A stretch of 64,000 bases of DNA from FEN-1219 sp036563665 (GCA_036563665.1 DATCLY010000036.1:1-64000), one strand, 5' to 3'; positions 20,543 through 30,492 are shown, numbered from the stretch's first letter. The notes: generated by a model not told the origin, from the letters alone. Made by a program: numbers and translations.

Positions 20543-21694
20543 ATGGACACGAACGACAAGAGCCGAACGGCGTTGAAGGCGCTCGCCGGCATCGCAGCCG
20601 CGCTGGCGGTGGTGGGCGTGATCGCCGCCATCAAGTGGTCGCAGATCGCCACCATCGGCGAAGCCTTCGCCGCGCAGGCGGCGCCGGCCGAGCGAGTGAA
20701 CGCCTTCGCCGTGGAGCAGCAGCATTGGGCGCCGCACGTGTCGTCCGTGGGCTCCGTCGTGGCCGTGCAGGGCACGGAGGTCGCCGCCGAGGCCGACGGC
20801 GTGGTCAGGGCGATCCTGTTCGAGCCGGGCTCGATTGTCGGGGCGGGCGCGCCGCTCGTGCTGCTCGACGACGAAGTGGAGCAGAGCCAGCTGCGATCGG
20901 CACGGGCGGCCGCGGAGGTGGCGCTGCTGCAGTACGAGCGCGCCAAGCGCCTGATCGGCGAGCGCGCCATCTCCCAGGCGGACTTCGACACGGCCGAGGC
21001 CAACTGGAAGCAGGCCGAGGCGCACGTCGACAACCTGCGCGCGCTCATCGCGAAAAAGGCCGTGCGGGCGCCGTTCGCCGGCCGGATCGGCATCCGCCGC
21101 GTGAGCGTGGGCCAGTTCCTCGCCAAGGGGACGCCGGTCGCGTCGCTGCAGTCGCTCGACCCCGTCTACGCCGAGTTCTCGCTGCCGCAGCAGCGGCTCG
21201 GCGAGCTGCGGGAAGGGCTCGCGGTCGACGTGCGCGCCGACGCGTTTCCCGGGCGCACGTTCCGCGGCGAGGTCACGGCCGTCGAGCCGCACGTGGACCC
21301 GGCGACGCGCAACGTGCGCGTGCAGGCCACGCTCGCGAACGCCGACGGGGCGCTGCGCCCCGGCATGTTCGTGTCGGTGGACGTGATCCTCGGCGCCGCG
21401 CGGCCGGTGAACGTGATTCCGGCCACGGCGGTGGCGCATTCGCCGCACGGCGACTCGGTGTACGTGATCGAGGCCGGCGCCGAGCAGCCGGGCGGCCATG
21501 CGCTCGTCGTGCGGCGGCAGCCCGTGAAGCTCGGCCCGCGGCGCGGCGATTTCGTGGCGGTGACGGAGGGTCTCACGGCCGGCGACCGCGTGGTGGCCAC
21601 CGGCGTCTTCAAGCTCAGGCCCGGAACGCCGGTGATCGTCGACAACGCCCTGCGGCCCGACTTCGCGGTGGCCCCGGCGCCGGGCAACGGCTGA
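20543..21694 (+). CDS. RND efflux pump periplasmic adaptor (membrane fusion protein)
   Basis: 383 residues from ATG 20543, preceded by GAAGGAG at 7 bases. An N-terminal helix (about 14-30) anchors it in the inner membrane. The adaptor pattern is complete: lipoyl half motif EADGVVRAILFEPGSIVGAG, a short helical hairpin (QSQLRSARAAAEVALLQYERAK...), second lipoyl half VRAPFAGRIGIRRVSVGQF, and the barrel VDVRADAFPGRTFRGEV. It bridges the pump encoded 21 bases downstream to an outer membrane channel; no channel gene (TolC-like) is present here, so one elsewhere must serve. Best fit is the MexH/MexC-type group; substrate unknown. Confidence 0.93.
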   Translation: MDTNDKSRTALKALAGIAAALAVVGVIAAIKWSQIATIGEAFAAQAAPAERVNAFAVEQQHWAPHVSSVGSVVAVQGTEVAAEADGVVRAILFEPGSIVGAGAPLVLLDDEVEQSQLRSARAAAEVALLQYERAKRLIGERAISQADFDTAEANWKQAEAHVDNLRALIAKKAVRAPFAGRIGIRRVSVGQFLAKGTPVASLQSLDPVYAEFSLPQQRLGELREGLAVDVRADAFPGRTFRGEVTAVEPHVDPATRNVRVQATLANADGALRPGMFVSVDVILGAARPVNVIPATAVAHSPHGDSVYVIEAGAEQPGGHALVVRRQPVKLGPRRGDFVAVTEGLTAGDRVVATGVFKLRPGTPVIVDNALRPDFAVAPAPGNG

Positions 21695-21715
21695 CGGCGG
21701 GGCGGGGGAGCGCGC

Positions 21716-24700
21716 ATGCGAAGGTTCACGGATCTCTTCGTCCGCCGACCCGTGCTCGCCGTCGTGGTGAGCGCGGTGATCGTCATCGCCGGCCTCAACG
21801 CCTGGCGCACGCTGTCGGTGCGTCAGTACCCGCGCAGCGACAACGCCGTCGTGAACATCTCCACGGTGTACGTCGGCGCGAGCGCCGAGGTGGTGCGCGG
21901 CTTCGTCACGAGCGCCATCGAGCGCGCGATCGCGTCCGTGGACGGCATCGAGTACGTGGAGTCGAAGAGCCTGCTCGGGCTCTCGCTCGTGAGCGCGCGG
22001 CTCAAGATCAACTACGACACGACCAAGGCGCTGGTCGACATCACGGCGAAGGTCAACCAGGTGCGCAACGAGCTGCCCGAGGAGGCCGAGATCCCCTCCA
22101 TCACGGTGGCCACCGCGGACTCCGATTTCGCCGCGGCTTACCTGAGCTTCTCGTCGAAGACGCGTCCGCAGAGCGAGATCACCGACTACATCGTGCGCAG
22201 CGTCCAGCCGCGCCTGGCCGCGCTCCCGGGCGTGCAGGACATCCAGGTCTTCGGCGCGCGCACCTACGCGATGCGCGTGTGGCTCGATCCCGTGCGCATG
22301 GCGGCGCACGGCGTGAGCCCGGCCGACGTGCGGGCGGCGCTCGCGGCGAACAACTACCTCGCGGCGGTGGGCAACACCAAGGGCTCGCTCGTGCAAGTGA
22401 ACCTCACCGCGAACACGGATCTGCATACCGAGGAGGAGTTCCGGCAGCTCGTGATCCGCCGCGAGAACGACACCATCGTGCGGCTGCGCGACGTGGCCGA
22501 GGTGGAGCTCGGCGCCGAGGATTACGACACCACCGTCACGATGAACGGCGAGACCACGGTGTTCCTCGGCGTGCAGCCGCTGCCCAGCGCGAACACGATC
22601 GAGGTCGTGGAGCGCGTGCGCGCCGAGCTCGAGGCGATGCGCGGCGATCTGCCGGACGGCATCGAGGCGGCCGTCGCGTACGACGCCTCCGAGTACATCC
22701 GCGACGCCATCGCCGAGGTTCAGAAGACGCTCCTCGACACGCTGTTCATCGTCGTGCTGGTGATCTTCCTGTTCCTGGGTTCGGTGCGGTCGATGCTCGT
22801 GCCGCTGGTCGCGATTCCCGTGTCGCTGATCGGCGGCATCTTTCTCATGCAGCTCTTCGGCTTCACGCTGAACCTGCTCACGCTGCTCGCCATCGTGCTC
22901 GCCGTGGGCCTGGTGGTGGACGACGCCATCGTGATGGTCGAGAACGTGGAGCGCCACATGCGGGCCGGGCGCTCGCCGTTCGAGGCGGCGCTGGTGGGCG
23001 CGCGCGAGCTCGTCGGCCCCATCATCGCCATGACCATCACGCTGGCCGCGGTGTACACGCCGATCGGACTGCAGGGCGGCCTGACCGGTGCGCTGTTCCG
23101 CGAGTTCGCGCTCACGCTCGCGGGCGCGGTCGCCATCTCGGGGCTCGTGGCGCTCACGCTGTCGCCCATGATGTCCGCGAAGCTGCTCAGGCCCGAGCGT
23201 CGGCCGCACGGCCTCGCGGCGACCGTGAACCGCTCGTTCGACAGCCTGCGGCGCGCGTACGGCGCGGCGCTCGACCGCACGCTCGCGGCGCGGCCGGCCG
23301 TGTATGCGCTCTGGGCGACGCTCGGTCTGCTCGCGGTGCCGATGTACATCCTCTCGCCCAAGGAGCTCGCGCCGCTCGAGGATCAGAGCTTCATCTTCGC
23401 CATCGTGCAGAACCAGGCGAACGCGTCGGCGGATCAGAAGGTGCACTTCGGCCGCGCGGTGGACCGCATCCTCATGGACGTGCCCGAGCGGGAGCTCACG
23501 TTCCAGCTCCTGCTCTCGCCCGCGGACCCGATGAGCGTGGCGCAGGGCGTCGGCGGCTTCGCCGGCATGGTGACCAAGCCGTGGGAGGCGCGGGACCGCT
23601 CCGTGGGGGAGATCATCCCCGAGCTGCAGGCGAAGCTCGCCGCCGTGCCGGGGCTGCAGGTGTACGCCGGCCGCCCGCCGGCGCTGCCGGGCGGCAGCAA
23701 CTACCCCGTGGAGTTCGTGATCACGTCCACCGACGAGCCCGAGCAGATGCTCGAGTACGCCGAGCGCCTACAGCAGCGGGCGGCCGAGAGCGGTCTCTTC
23801 TACTTCCCGCCCGAGATCGACCTCAAGTACGACCAGCCGCAGACCGAGATCGTGCTCGACCACGACAAGATGGCGGCGCTCGGCCTGAGCAGCGCGCAGG
23901 TGGGCGCGGATCTCGCGGCGGCGCTCGGCGGCAACTACGTCAACCGCTTCAACATCGACGGCCGGGCGTACAAGGTGATCCCGCAGCTCGAGCGCGGCGA
24001 GCGCCTGAACCCCGAGCAGCTGCAGAACATCTTCGTGACCGGCCCCGAGGGCGCGCTCGTGCCGCTGAGCACGATCGCCACGCTGCGCGACACCACCGTG
24101 CCGCGCACGTTGAACCGCTTCCAGCAGCTCAACTCGATCAAGCTCTCGGGCATGACGGCGCAGCTCGACGAGGGTCTCAAGGTGCTCGAGGCGGCCGCGC
24201 GCGAGATCCTGCCGCCCGGCTACACGGTCGACTACACGGGAGAGTCGCGCCAGCTCCGCACCGAGGGCGGCAAGTTCCTGCCGGCGCTCGGGCTCGCGAT
24301 CGTGGCGATCTTTCTGGTGCTCGCCGTGCAGTTCAACTCGTTCCGCGATCCGCTGGTGATCCTCCTGGGCTCCGTCCCGCTAGCGATGTTCGGCGCGCTG
24401 ATCTTCACGGTGCTCAAGATGCCGGACGTGGGTCTGCCGTACTTCACCGACGGCTGGACCACCACGATGAACATCTACGCGCAGGTGGGCCTCGTCACGC
24501 TGGTGGGCCTCGTGGCCAAGAACGGGATTCTCATCGTGGAGTTCGCGAACAAGCTGCAGGAGCGGGGGTTGCCGAAGCTCGCCGCCGTGAAGGAGGCGGC
24601 GCTCACGCGTCTGCGTCCGGTGCTCATGACGTCGGTGGCGACGGTGATGGGGCACTTCCCGCTCACGCTGGTGGACGGCCCCGGTGCCGCGGCGCGCAAC

Positions 24701-24877
24701 TCCATCGGGCTCGTGCTCGTGGGCGGCATGACCATCGGCACGCTCTTCACGCTGTTCGTGGTGCCGGCGCTGTACGTGCTGCTCGCGAAGGAACGCCGCG
24801 CGTCGGCGACGACGGTGGCGAAGGCGCGCGTGCGCGTGCTCGCCGCCCCGGAGGAGGGCGCCGCCGCCGTCCCTTGA
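21716..24877 (+). CDS. RND efflux pump, inner membrane transporter (HAE1-like)
   Basis: 1053 residues, the normal length. N terminus MRRFTDLFVRRPVLAVVVS is typical, with two sets of six helices and two large periplasmic loops. The proton-relay aspartates sit in VGLVVDDAIVMVENVERH (about residue 405), and the matching lysine in VGLVAKNGILIVEFANK (about 940). It trades protons for export of drugs, solvents or signal molecules; MexI-like proteins are the nearest group by eye. ATG 21716 follows GGGGGAG. A long inverted repeat at 24892-24958 begins 15 bases after the stop. Confidence 0.95.
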   Translation: MRRFTDLFVRRPVLAVVVSAVIVIAGLNAWRTLSVRQYPRSDNAVVNISTVYVGASAEVVRGFVTSAIERAIASVDGIEYVESKSLLGLSLVSARLKINYDTTKALVDITAKVNQVRNELPEEAEIPSITVATADSDFAAAYLSFSSKTRPQSEITDYIVRSVQPRLAALPGVQDIQVFGARTYAMRVWLDPVRMAAHGVSPADVRAALAANNYLAAVGNTKGSLVQVNLTANTDLHTEEEFRQLVIRRENDTIVRLRDVAEVELGAEDYDTTVTMNGETTVFLGVQPLPSANTIEVVERVRAELEAMRGDLPDGIEAAVAYDASEYIRDAIAEVQKTLLDTLFIVVLVIFLFLGSVRSMLVPLVAIPVSLIGGIFLMQLFGFTLNLLTLLAIVLAVGLVVDDAIVMVENVERHMRAGRSPFEAALVGARELVGPIIAMTITLAAVYTPIGLQGGLTGALFREFALTLAGAVAISGLVALTLSPMMSAKLLRPERRPHGLAATVNRSFDSLRRAYGAALDRTLAARPAVYALWATLGLLAVPMYILSPKELAPLEDQSFIFAIVQNQANASADQKVHFGRAVDRILMDVPERELTFQLLLSPADPMSVAQGVGGFAGMVTKPWEARDRSVGEIIPELQAKLAAVPGLQVYAGRPPALPGGSNYPVEFVITSTDEPEQMLEYAERLQQRAAESGLFYFPPEIDLKYDQPQTEIVLDHDKMAALGLSSAQVGADLAAALGGNYVNRFNIDGRAYKVIPQLERGERLNPEQLQNIFVTGPEGALVPLSTIATLRDTTVPRTLNRFQQLNSIKLSGMTAQLDEGLKVLEAAAREILPPGYTVDYTGESRQLRTEGGKFLPALGLAIVAIFLVLAVQFNSFRDPLVILLGSVPLAMFGALIFTVLKMPDVGLPYFTDGWTTTMNIYAQVGLVTLVGLVAKNGILIVEFANKLQERGLPKLAAVKEAALTRLRPVLMTSVATVMGHFPLTLVDGPGAAARNSIGLVLVGGMTIGTLFTLFVVPALYVLLAKERRASATTVAKARVRVLAAPEEGAAAVP

Positions 24878-24891
24878 CCCCCGAGTGCGCA

Positions 24892-24958
24892 GGAGCCGGC
24901 CGCCGCCGCTCACCCTCATTCCCCGTGGCCCGCAACGGGCTCGGCGGCGGCCGGCTCC
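24892..24958. repeat. Long perfect inverted repeat after the RND operon
   Basis: Arms of 17 bases, 24892-24908 and 24942-24958, are perfectly complementary (GGAGCCGGCCGCCGCCG against its complement), with a 33-base loop that can form a small CCCGT/ACGGG stem. There is no T-run. It may end the efflux transcript or protect its 3' end; it is also a candidate for another REP-like family. Confidence 0.7.
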
Positions 24959-25076
24959 ACTTTCCGGCCCGTGCGTGTCGTCGTCGCCATTCCTGCGCCG
25001 CGCGGCGGTCGGTGCATTCCGCCGAACGCCACGGGAAGCTTCGGTAGTAAGCTCGCCCGGTCTTTCGGAGATTATC

Positions 25077-25997
25077 GTGCCCCTGTCGCCGCTGCTGCTC
25101 GCCTGCCTCGCCGCTACCTGGTTCATCTGGGGCTCGACCTATCTCGCGATCAAGTTCGCGCTCGTGAGCTTTCCGCCCTTCTTCCAGATGGGGTCGCGGT
25201 TCCTCGTTGCGGGATTGCTGCTCATGACGTGGCTGAAGCTGCGCGGACGGGCGCTGCCGACGCTCGTCGAGTGGCGCAACGCGGCGGTCATCGGCACGCT
25301 GCTGCTGGTGGGCGGGATGGGCTTCACGGCCTACGCGGAGCAGACCGTGGCGTCGGGGCTCGTCGTGGCTTACATCGCGATCATCCCGATCCTCGTGACG
25401 GCCATGAGCCTGCCGTTCGGCGTCAAGCCGAGCCGGCTCGAGCTGTTGGGGATGATCGTGGGCGTGTCCGGCGTCCTGATGCTGGTGCAGGGCGAGGCGT
25501 TCACGGCCTCGCGGACGGGGCTCGCGGCGATCACGACGGCCTGCATGAGCTGGTCGCTCGGCAGCGTGCTCGCGCAGCGCCGTTTTCCGGTGGCCCCCGG
25601 CGCGATGGGCTTCGCGAGCGAGATGCTCTGCGGCAGCGCGGTGCTGCTCGTGCTCTCGGCGCTCGTCGGCGAGCGGCCCGATTGGCCGCCGCAGCCGCTG
25701 GCCGCGGTGTCGTGGATCTATCTGATCGTGTTCGGCTCGCTGCTCGCGTTCAACGCCTACATGGTGCTGCTGTCACGCGTGAGCGCGGCGCTCGCCTCGA
25801 GCTACACGTTCGTGAATCCCGTGATCGCGCTCGCGCTCGGCGTGCAGCTCGGCGGCGAAACGGTGACGCCGTTCGAGTGGGTGGCCGCGGCGGTCATCAC
25901 GACCGGCGTCGTGCTGCTCGTGCTCGGCCGGCAGCCCGCCCGACCGGCGGGCGCCCCTCACACCCGCAGCAGGCCGCGGAATCCCCGGGCGGCGTAA
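25077..25997 (+). CDS. DMT-family exporter, YedA-like (EamA)
   Basis: 306 residues from GTG 25077, chosen because GGAG lies 6 bases before it and because the protein then starts directly before the first helix (WFIWGSTYLAIKFAL, a YedA/RhaT-type signature). Ten hydrophobic helices form two EamA repeats; the second repeat has ASSYTFVNPVIALALG. Such proteins export amino acids or small metabolites, substrate unknown. Its last 40 bases overlap the end of the DUF4256 gene on the other strand. Confidence 0.88.
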   Translation: MPLSPLLLACLAATWFIWGSTYLAIKFALVSFPPFFQMGSRFLVAGLLLMTWLKLRGRALPTLVEWRNAAVIGTLLLVGGMGFTAYAEQTVASGLVVAYIAIIPILVTAMSLPFGVKPSRLELLGMIVGVSGVLMLVQGEAFTASRTGLAAITTACMSWSLGSVLAQRRFPVAPGAMGFASEMLCGSAVLLVLSALVGERPDWPPQPLAAVSWIYLIVFGSLLAFNAYMVLLSRVSAALASSYTFVNPVIALALGVQLGGETVTPFEWVAAAVITTGVVLLVLGRQPARPAGAPHTRSRPRNPRAA

Positions 25998-26512
25998 TAG
26001 GACTGCGCGCCGTTGTGATAGACGAACACCCTGCCGTAGCGGCGATCGCAGAACAGGGCTCCGCCGAGCTCGCGGACGTCCGCCGGAGTCTGCACCCAGC
26101 TCGAGGTTCTCGTGTCGAACTCGCCGAGCGCCTGCAGCGCCCGATAGCCTGCTTCGGTCAGGAGCTCCACGCCCATGGCGGCCGCCATCCCGACGGCGCT
26201 GCCGGCGGGCTTGTTCGCTTTGCGTGACTCCAGCGCTTGCTGGTCGTAGCAGAGGCTTCTGCGGCCTTGGGGGCTTTCGGCCGAGCAATCGCAGAAGACA
26301 TATTCGCCCGTTCGCTCGGCGCGGCCGATCACGTCCGGCTCGCCGCCGGTCTTCTCCATCTCGTTCAGCGACCAGAACTTCTGCGGATCAACTGTCAGCC
26401 TGGCGAGCACATCGGCCCATTCGAGGCCGGCATGCCTGCGCATGTTCTGCTCGAAACGCGCCTGCAACGTTCGTAGCAGGGCTTCGCGTTGCTGTGCTCT
26501 CAGCTCTTTCAT
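25958..26512 (-). CDS. DUF4256 domain protein
   Basis: 184 residues from ATG 26512 (MKELRAQQREALL). The frame is open further upstream, but those residues are low-complexity and the family starts here. DUF4256 blocks: LQARFEQNMRRHAGLEW, GGEPDVIG, EYVFCDCSAESP, GRRSLCYD and the C-terminal FCDRRYGRVFVYHNGAQSYYAARGFRG. Cytoplasmic, no known activity. A TACAAT -10 on the minus strand ends 7 bases before the ATG, so the message may be leaderless. Convergent with, and overlapping, the DMT exporter gene. Confidence 0.87.
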   Translation of the reverse strand: MKELRAQQREALLRTLQARFEQNMRRHAGLEWADVLARLTVDPQKFWSLNEMEKTGGEPDVIGRAERTGEYVFCDCSAESPQGRRSLCYDQQALESRKANKPAGSAVGMAAAMGVELLTEAGYRALQALGEFDTRTSSWVQTPADVRELGGALFCDRRYGRVFVYHNGAQSYYAARGFRGLLRV

Positions 26513-26518
26513 CGCCTG

Positions 26519-26524
26519 ATTGTA
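26519..26524 (-). promoter_or_regulatory. -10 element of the DUF4256 gene
   Basis: TACAAT on the minus strand, six bases upstream of the ATG at 26512. Transcription would start about at the ATG, as in the PilZ gene. The -35 position reads CCGACG, a weak match. Confidence 0.35.
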
Positions 26525-26760
26525 CAAAGCCCTTGCGATAGCGTCGGGTAACGCTGCGGCCGCGCCGGCCGTGAGCGGCATCGAGCATGGAGGCGGACCG
26601 CGACTCGATTCGCGGCCGCGCAACACGCGAGGGCTTGACAAACGCCGGCCTGTATTGCAGCCGCATTTTCACGGTGTTAGTCTCAGCCCGGGGTTGTTCT
26701 TTGTCGCAAGACAATGCCGGCAAGCTGGTCATTGCCAGGTTGCCGGTCTGGGGGGGAGAA

Positions 26761-29700
26761 ATGACTGCGATCCGACTCGCGGGCGGACGCCCTCGTCCTG
26801 GCGTTTTGTCCGCCGCCATCACGCGAATCCTCGACGATGTTTCCCACGCTAGCCGACGGCGATTGATCGCCGCGTCGGGCGGCGCGGTCCTCGCATCCGC
26901 GCTCTCGGCCGTGCCCGGCGCGCCGGCGTCCGCGCAAGACGCCGTGCCGCAACAGCTCGAAGAGATCACCGTCACCGGATCGCGCATCCGTCGACAGGAT
27001 TTCGAAGCCAACGCGCCGATCGTCACGGTGGACGAGAGCCTGTTCCAGAACACGAGCACGGTCGGCGTCGAAACCATCATGAACCAGCTGCCGCAGTTCG
27101 TCCCGGCGGTGACTCAGTTCACCACCACGGACGTGCAGCAGACGGCGAACAATACGATCGGCGGCTCGTTCATCAGCCTGCGCGGCCTGGGACCGAACCG
27201 TAACCTCGTGCTGATCGACGGCAAGCGCGGGCAGCCGACCAACCCGCAGATGTTCGTCGACACGAACATGATTCCTGCGGCGGCCATTCAGCGCGTCGAG
27301 GTGATCTCCGGCGGCGCGTCGGCCGTGTACGGCGCGGACGCCGTGGGCGGCGTGGTCAACTTCATCTTGAAGGACAACTTCGAGGGAGCCTCCGTCCAGG
27401 TACGCTTCGGCGACACTCAGCACGGCGGCAACCAGGAAGTCCTGCTGTCGGGATTGATCGGTGCCAATGCCGGCGACCGGGGCAACGTCATGATCGGCGT
27501 GGAGCGTTCCACCCGCACGAAGCAGCTGCAGGCGGATCGCGACTGGCGCATCGAGGACGCGCGCAACCCGGCGACCAACGGCACCGCCTTCGGCTGGGGC
27601 AGCGACACCTGGATCAGCAACGTTCAAGGCGCGATCGGCAATCTGCCGAGCCAGCAGGTCATCAACGACTTGTTCGCCGCGGGCGGCAACGCCCAGCCCT
27701 GCGCGTTCGGGATGCTCGACCCGGACGGGCCGGGTCCGCAGCCTGCGGCACCGAGCCCCAACGCGCCGGCGATTTGCCCCCAGAACGCGCAAGGCGTCAA
27801 TCTGGGCGTCCCCAATGGGACCACGTTCGGCGGCACCACGCGCTTCCTGCTCAATCGGCCGTCCGGCACGGTGTACACCGGCTTGATGGACCGGCCGGGC
27901 GCGGCGGGCTCGTGGCGGTACGAAGGCCCGTGGGACGAGGACAACTTCGGGCGGTTCAAGGGTCTGCCGTTCCGGGTGCGTCAGCCGGACGGCACCATCA
28001 AGGAAAACAACTTCTGGCAGTGGGCGTCCTATCCGCTGGAGCGCACGTCGGCGTTCGCCAAAGGTCACTTCGAGATCGCGGACAACGTGCGTCTGAACGG
28101 CTCGGCGCTGTTCACCCGCACCGAGTCGGAGACGAACCTCGGCCTCACGGCGGACAACATCACGTTCTGGGGCGCGGCCATCCCGTTCGGTAACAACATC
28201 TACGCGGGCGATGCGGAGTTCGGCATACCCGACTCGTGCATCCGCGACACATCAGGGAACTGCATCGGCACGGACCTGAATTACTTGCCGGTCTCCAAGG
28301 GCGGCACCGGCCGCTTCGGCCTCGACTGCGAGCTCGACGGTCAGTTCGGATGCACGGAGCGCGAGGCGTGGCCTCTGCCTCCCGAGATCGTGCAGATCTT
28401 CGACTCGCGTCCGCTCCCCGAAGAGGACCTGTGGCTCAACCGGCCGCCCGACTATCTGCGCGAGTACTACTACCCGCGTTCGGGCTTGAACACGACGACG
28501 ACGTCTCAGCTGTCGCTGGGTCTCGAAGGCGAGCTCCCGAGCGGGGAACACCATTGGGACGTGTCGATCTCGACCGGATACACCGATCAGATCACGGTGC
28601 AGCGGGGCTCCACGCGGCTCAGCACGTATCGCGCGATCATGCGGTTCCCGAATTTCGGCCGCGGCGCGATCTTCGATCCCAACCCGTACACGGTGGGTTT
28701 CGCGGAAAGTATTCCCACCTGCACATCGGGCCTGCCCGTCATCGAGGATTTCCGGATCTCGGAGGACTGCGTCGAGATGCTGACGCCGGATCTGAAGAAC
28801 CGGGAAGAGCTCAGGCAGACCGTGCTCGAGGCGAACATCACCGGCGATCTCGCGCAGATGCCGGCCGGCCCCCTGTCGTACGCGCTCGGCGCCACTTATC
28901 GCGAGAACGAGTACGAGTTCGCGCCCGATAACCTGAGCTTGAACGGCAACTACATCGATCCGATCGCGGGCCTGTTCCCGAACGCGCCGAGCAGCGGCAA
29001 GTTCGACGTTTCGGAGCTCTACGGCGAGCTGCTCATCCCGGTCGTGTCGGACGGCCCCACGGGCGTCGAGCATTTCAGCTTCGAGCTCGGTGCCCGTCTG
29101 TCGGATTGGAGCATGGAGGCGGTCGACACCCTGGGATCGTACAAGGCTCTGATCGATTGGGGATTCACCCCGCGCTATCGGCTGCGAGGCGGCATCAACC
29201 GCGCCCACCGCGCGCCGAACCTGGGCGAGCTGTTCATCGAGCGCACGCAGATCTTCGGCGGCGTGGCCGCGATCTACCAGGATCCGTGCTCGCAGAACAA
29301 TCAGACGGCGCCGTTCAGCGCCAACCCCACGGTGGCGGGTGCACAGCAGGCCGCGCAAACGCTGGCCATGTGCCGCGCGCAGATGGGGCCGGTCGGCGCC
29401 GCGGCTTACTACGACGCGCGGCCCGTCTCGGCGCAGCCCACCGGCGTGGGACCGTTCGGCGGCGGCAACGGCATCCAGAACAGCTTCGGCAACCCGAACC
29501 TGCACGAAGAGCAGGCCGATACGCTCACGCTGGGCGTCGTGATGAGCCTGTTCGACGACTGGACGCTGGCCATCGACTACTACTCGATCGAAATCGAGGA
29601 CATGATCGCCGTCGAGAGCCCGGACAGCACGCACGAATCCTGCTACAGCATCGCGCGCAATCCCACGGGCGACCTCAACAATCCTGCCTGCCTGCGCATC

Positions 29701-30423
29701 TTCCGGAATCCGACCAACGGCACGCCCGGAAACATCGACCTCACGTACACGAACGCGGGCAGAGCCGAGGTCTCCGGCGTCGACTTGCAGATCAACTGGT
29801 CGAGGATGCTCGCCGGCGGTTTGTTCAATCTGAACTCCGTCATGAACTACGCGATCAAGCAGGAGACTCAGGATCGCGAGGACCTGCCGGTCAGGGACTG
29901 GGTCGGCACGCTGGGCCCGTGCGCGTTGCAGCTCCAGTGCCAGGGATACGAGTACCGCATCTTCACGACGGCGAGCTTCTCCCGTAACGCCTGGAGCATC
30001 CAGCTGCGTCATCAGTTCTGGCCGGACACCTTGCCCGGCGGTTGCGCAAAGCCGGTGGCCGCGCCGCAGCCCGGGCAGATCCATGACGCCTGCGAGGTCG
30101 CGCTGCTGACCGGCGGCGGGGTGCGGGAGAACTATCAGCTCTTCTCGCTGTCGGCGAGCTACCGGTTCGGCGATCGGTACACGTTGGCGGTCGGCATCGA
30201 CAACCTGCTCGACGAGAAGCCGCCTCGCACCGGCGCGAACCCCTACATCGCCCGGGACGGCAGCAACGGCGTCGATCTCACGACGGGCCTACCGGCCAGT
30301 CTGAACAACCTGCCGTATCCGCTGCCGGCCACCTACACCGCAGGCGGCCTCGGGACCGGTATGGGTGCCACCTACGATACGCTCGGGCGGCGGGGCTTCA
30401 TCAGCGTGACGATGGACTTCTGA
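26761..30423 (+). CDS. TonB-dependent outer membrane receptor
   Basis: 1220 residues from ATG 26761, which follows a G7AGAA ribosome binding site. The frame is open upstream to 26587 but without a site. An unusually long leader (about 58 residues) contains SRRRLIAASGG (31-41), a twin-arginine-like motif, before the hydrophobic part and ASAQ. The mature protein starts with EEITVTGSRIRRQDF, then a plug domain (about 70-200; ISLRGLGPNRNLVLIDGKR, VEVISGGASAVYGADAVGGVVNFIL) and a 22-strand barrel closing with FISVTMDF. It imports a large substrate using TonB energy; class members take up siderophores, cobalamin, carbohydrates or peptides, and nothing here selects among them. A strong terminator follows at 30464. 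Confidence 0.95.
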   Translation: MTAIRLAGGRPRPGVLSAAITRILDDVSHASRRRLIAASGGAVLASALSAVPGAPASAQDAVPQQLEEITVTGSRIRRQDFEANAPIVTVDESLFQNTSTVGVETIMNQLPQFVPAVTQFTTTDVQQTANNTIGGSFISLRGLGPNRNLVLIDGKRGQPTNPQMFVDTNMIPAAAIQRVEVISGGASAVYGADAVGGVVNFILKDNFEGASVQVRFGDTQHGGNQEVLLSGLIGANAGDRGNVMIGVERSTRTKQLQADRDWRIEDARNPATNGTAFGWGSDTWISNVQGAIGNLPSQQVINDLFAAGGNAQPCAFGMLDPDGPGPQPAAPSPNAPAICPQNAQGVNLGVPNGTTFGGTTRFLLNRPSGTVYTGLMDRPGAAGSWRYEGPWDEDNFGRFKGLPFRVRQPDGTIKENNFWQWASYPLERTSAFAKGHFEIADNVRLNGSALFTRTESETNLGLTADNITFWGAAIPFGNNIYAGDAEFGIPDSCIRDTSGNCIGTDLNYLPVSKGGTGRFGLDCELDGQFGCTEREAWPLPPEIVQIFDSRPLPEEDLWLNRPPDYLREYYYPRSGLNTTTTSQLSLGLEGELPSGEHHWDVSISTGYTDQITVQRGSTRLSTYRAIMRFPNFGRGAIFDPNPYTVGFAESIPTCTSGLPVIEDFRISEDCVEMLTPDLKNREELRQTVLEANITGDLAQMPAGPLSYALGATYRENEYEFAPDNLSLNGNYIDPIAGLFPNAPSSGKFDVSELYGELLIPVVSDGPTGVEHFSFELGARLSDWSMEAVDTLGSYKALIDWGFTPRYRLRGGINRAHRAPNLGELFIERTQIFGGVAAIYQDPCSQNNQTAPFSANPTVAGAQQAAQTLAMCRAQMGPVGAAAYYDARPVSAQPTGVGPFGGGNGIQNSFGNPNLHEEQADTLTLGVVMSLFDDWTLAIDYYSIEIEDMIAVESPDSTHESCYSIARNPTGDLNNPACLRIFRNPTNGTPGNIDLTYTNAGRAEVSGVDLQINWSRMLAGGLFNLNSVMNYAIKQETQDREDLPVRDWVGTLGPCALQLQCQGYEYRIFTTASFSRNAWSIQLRHQFWPDTLPGGCAKPVAAPQPGQIHDACEVALLTGGGVRENYQLFSLSASYRFGDRYTLAVGIDNLLDEKPPRTGANPYIARDGSNGVDLTTGLPASLNNLPYPLPATYTAGGLGTGMGATYDTLGRRGFISVTMDF

Positions 30424-30463
30424 TCGACGCCCGGTCGATTGGTCATCGTTCATTCCTTCGATA

Positions 30464-30492
30464 GCGGCGGGCGCAAGCCCGCCGCGTTTTTT
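30464..30492 (+). terminator. Rho-independent terminator of the TonB receptor gene
   Basis: Nine-base perfect stem GCGGCGGGC (30464-30472) with GCCCGCCGC (30477-30485), GCAA loop, then T6 at 30487-30492, 41 bases after the stop. It is the clearest classical terminator in the window. Confidence 0.93.

Noticed and set aside
20455..25047. Open frame of 1530 codons on the plus strand
   Set aside because: It runs through the RND adaptor and pump genes in another frame; low-complexity Arg/Ala/Gly translation, no domain, and the overlapping genes are unmistakable.
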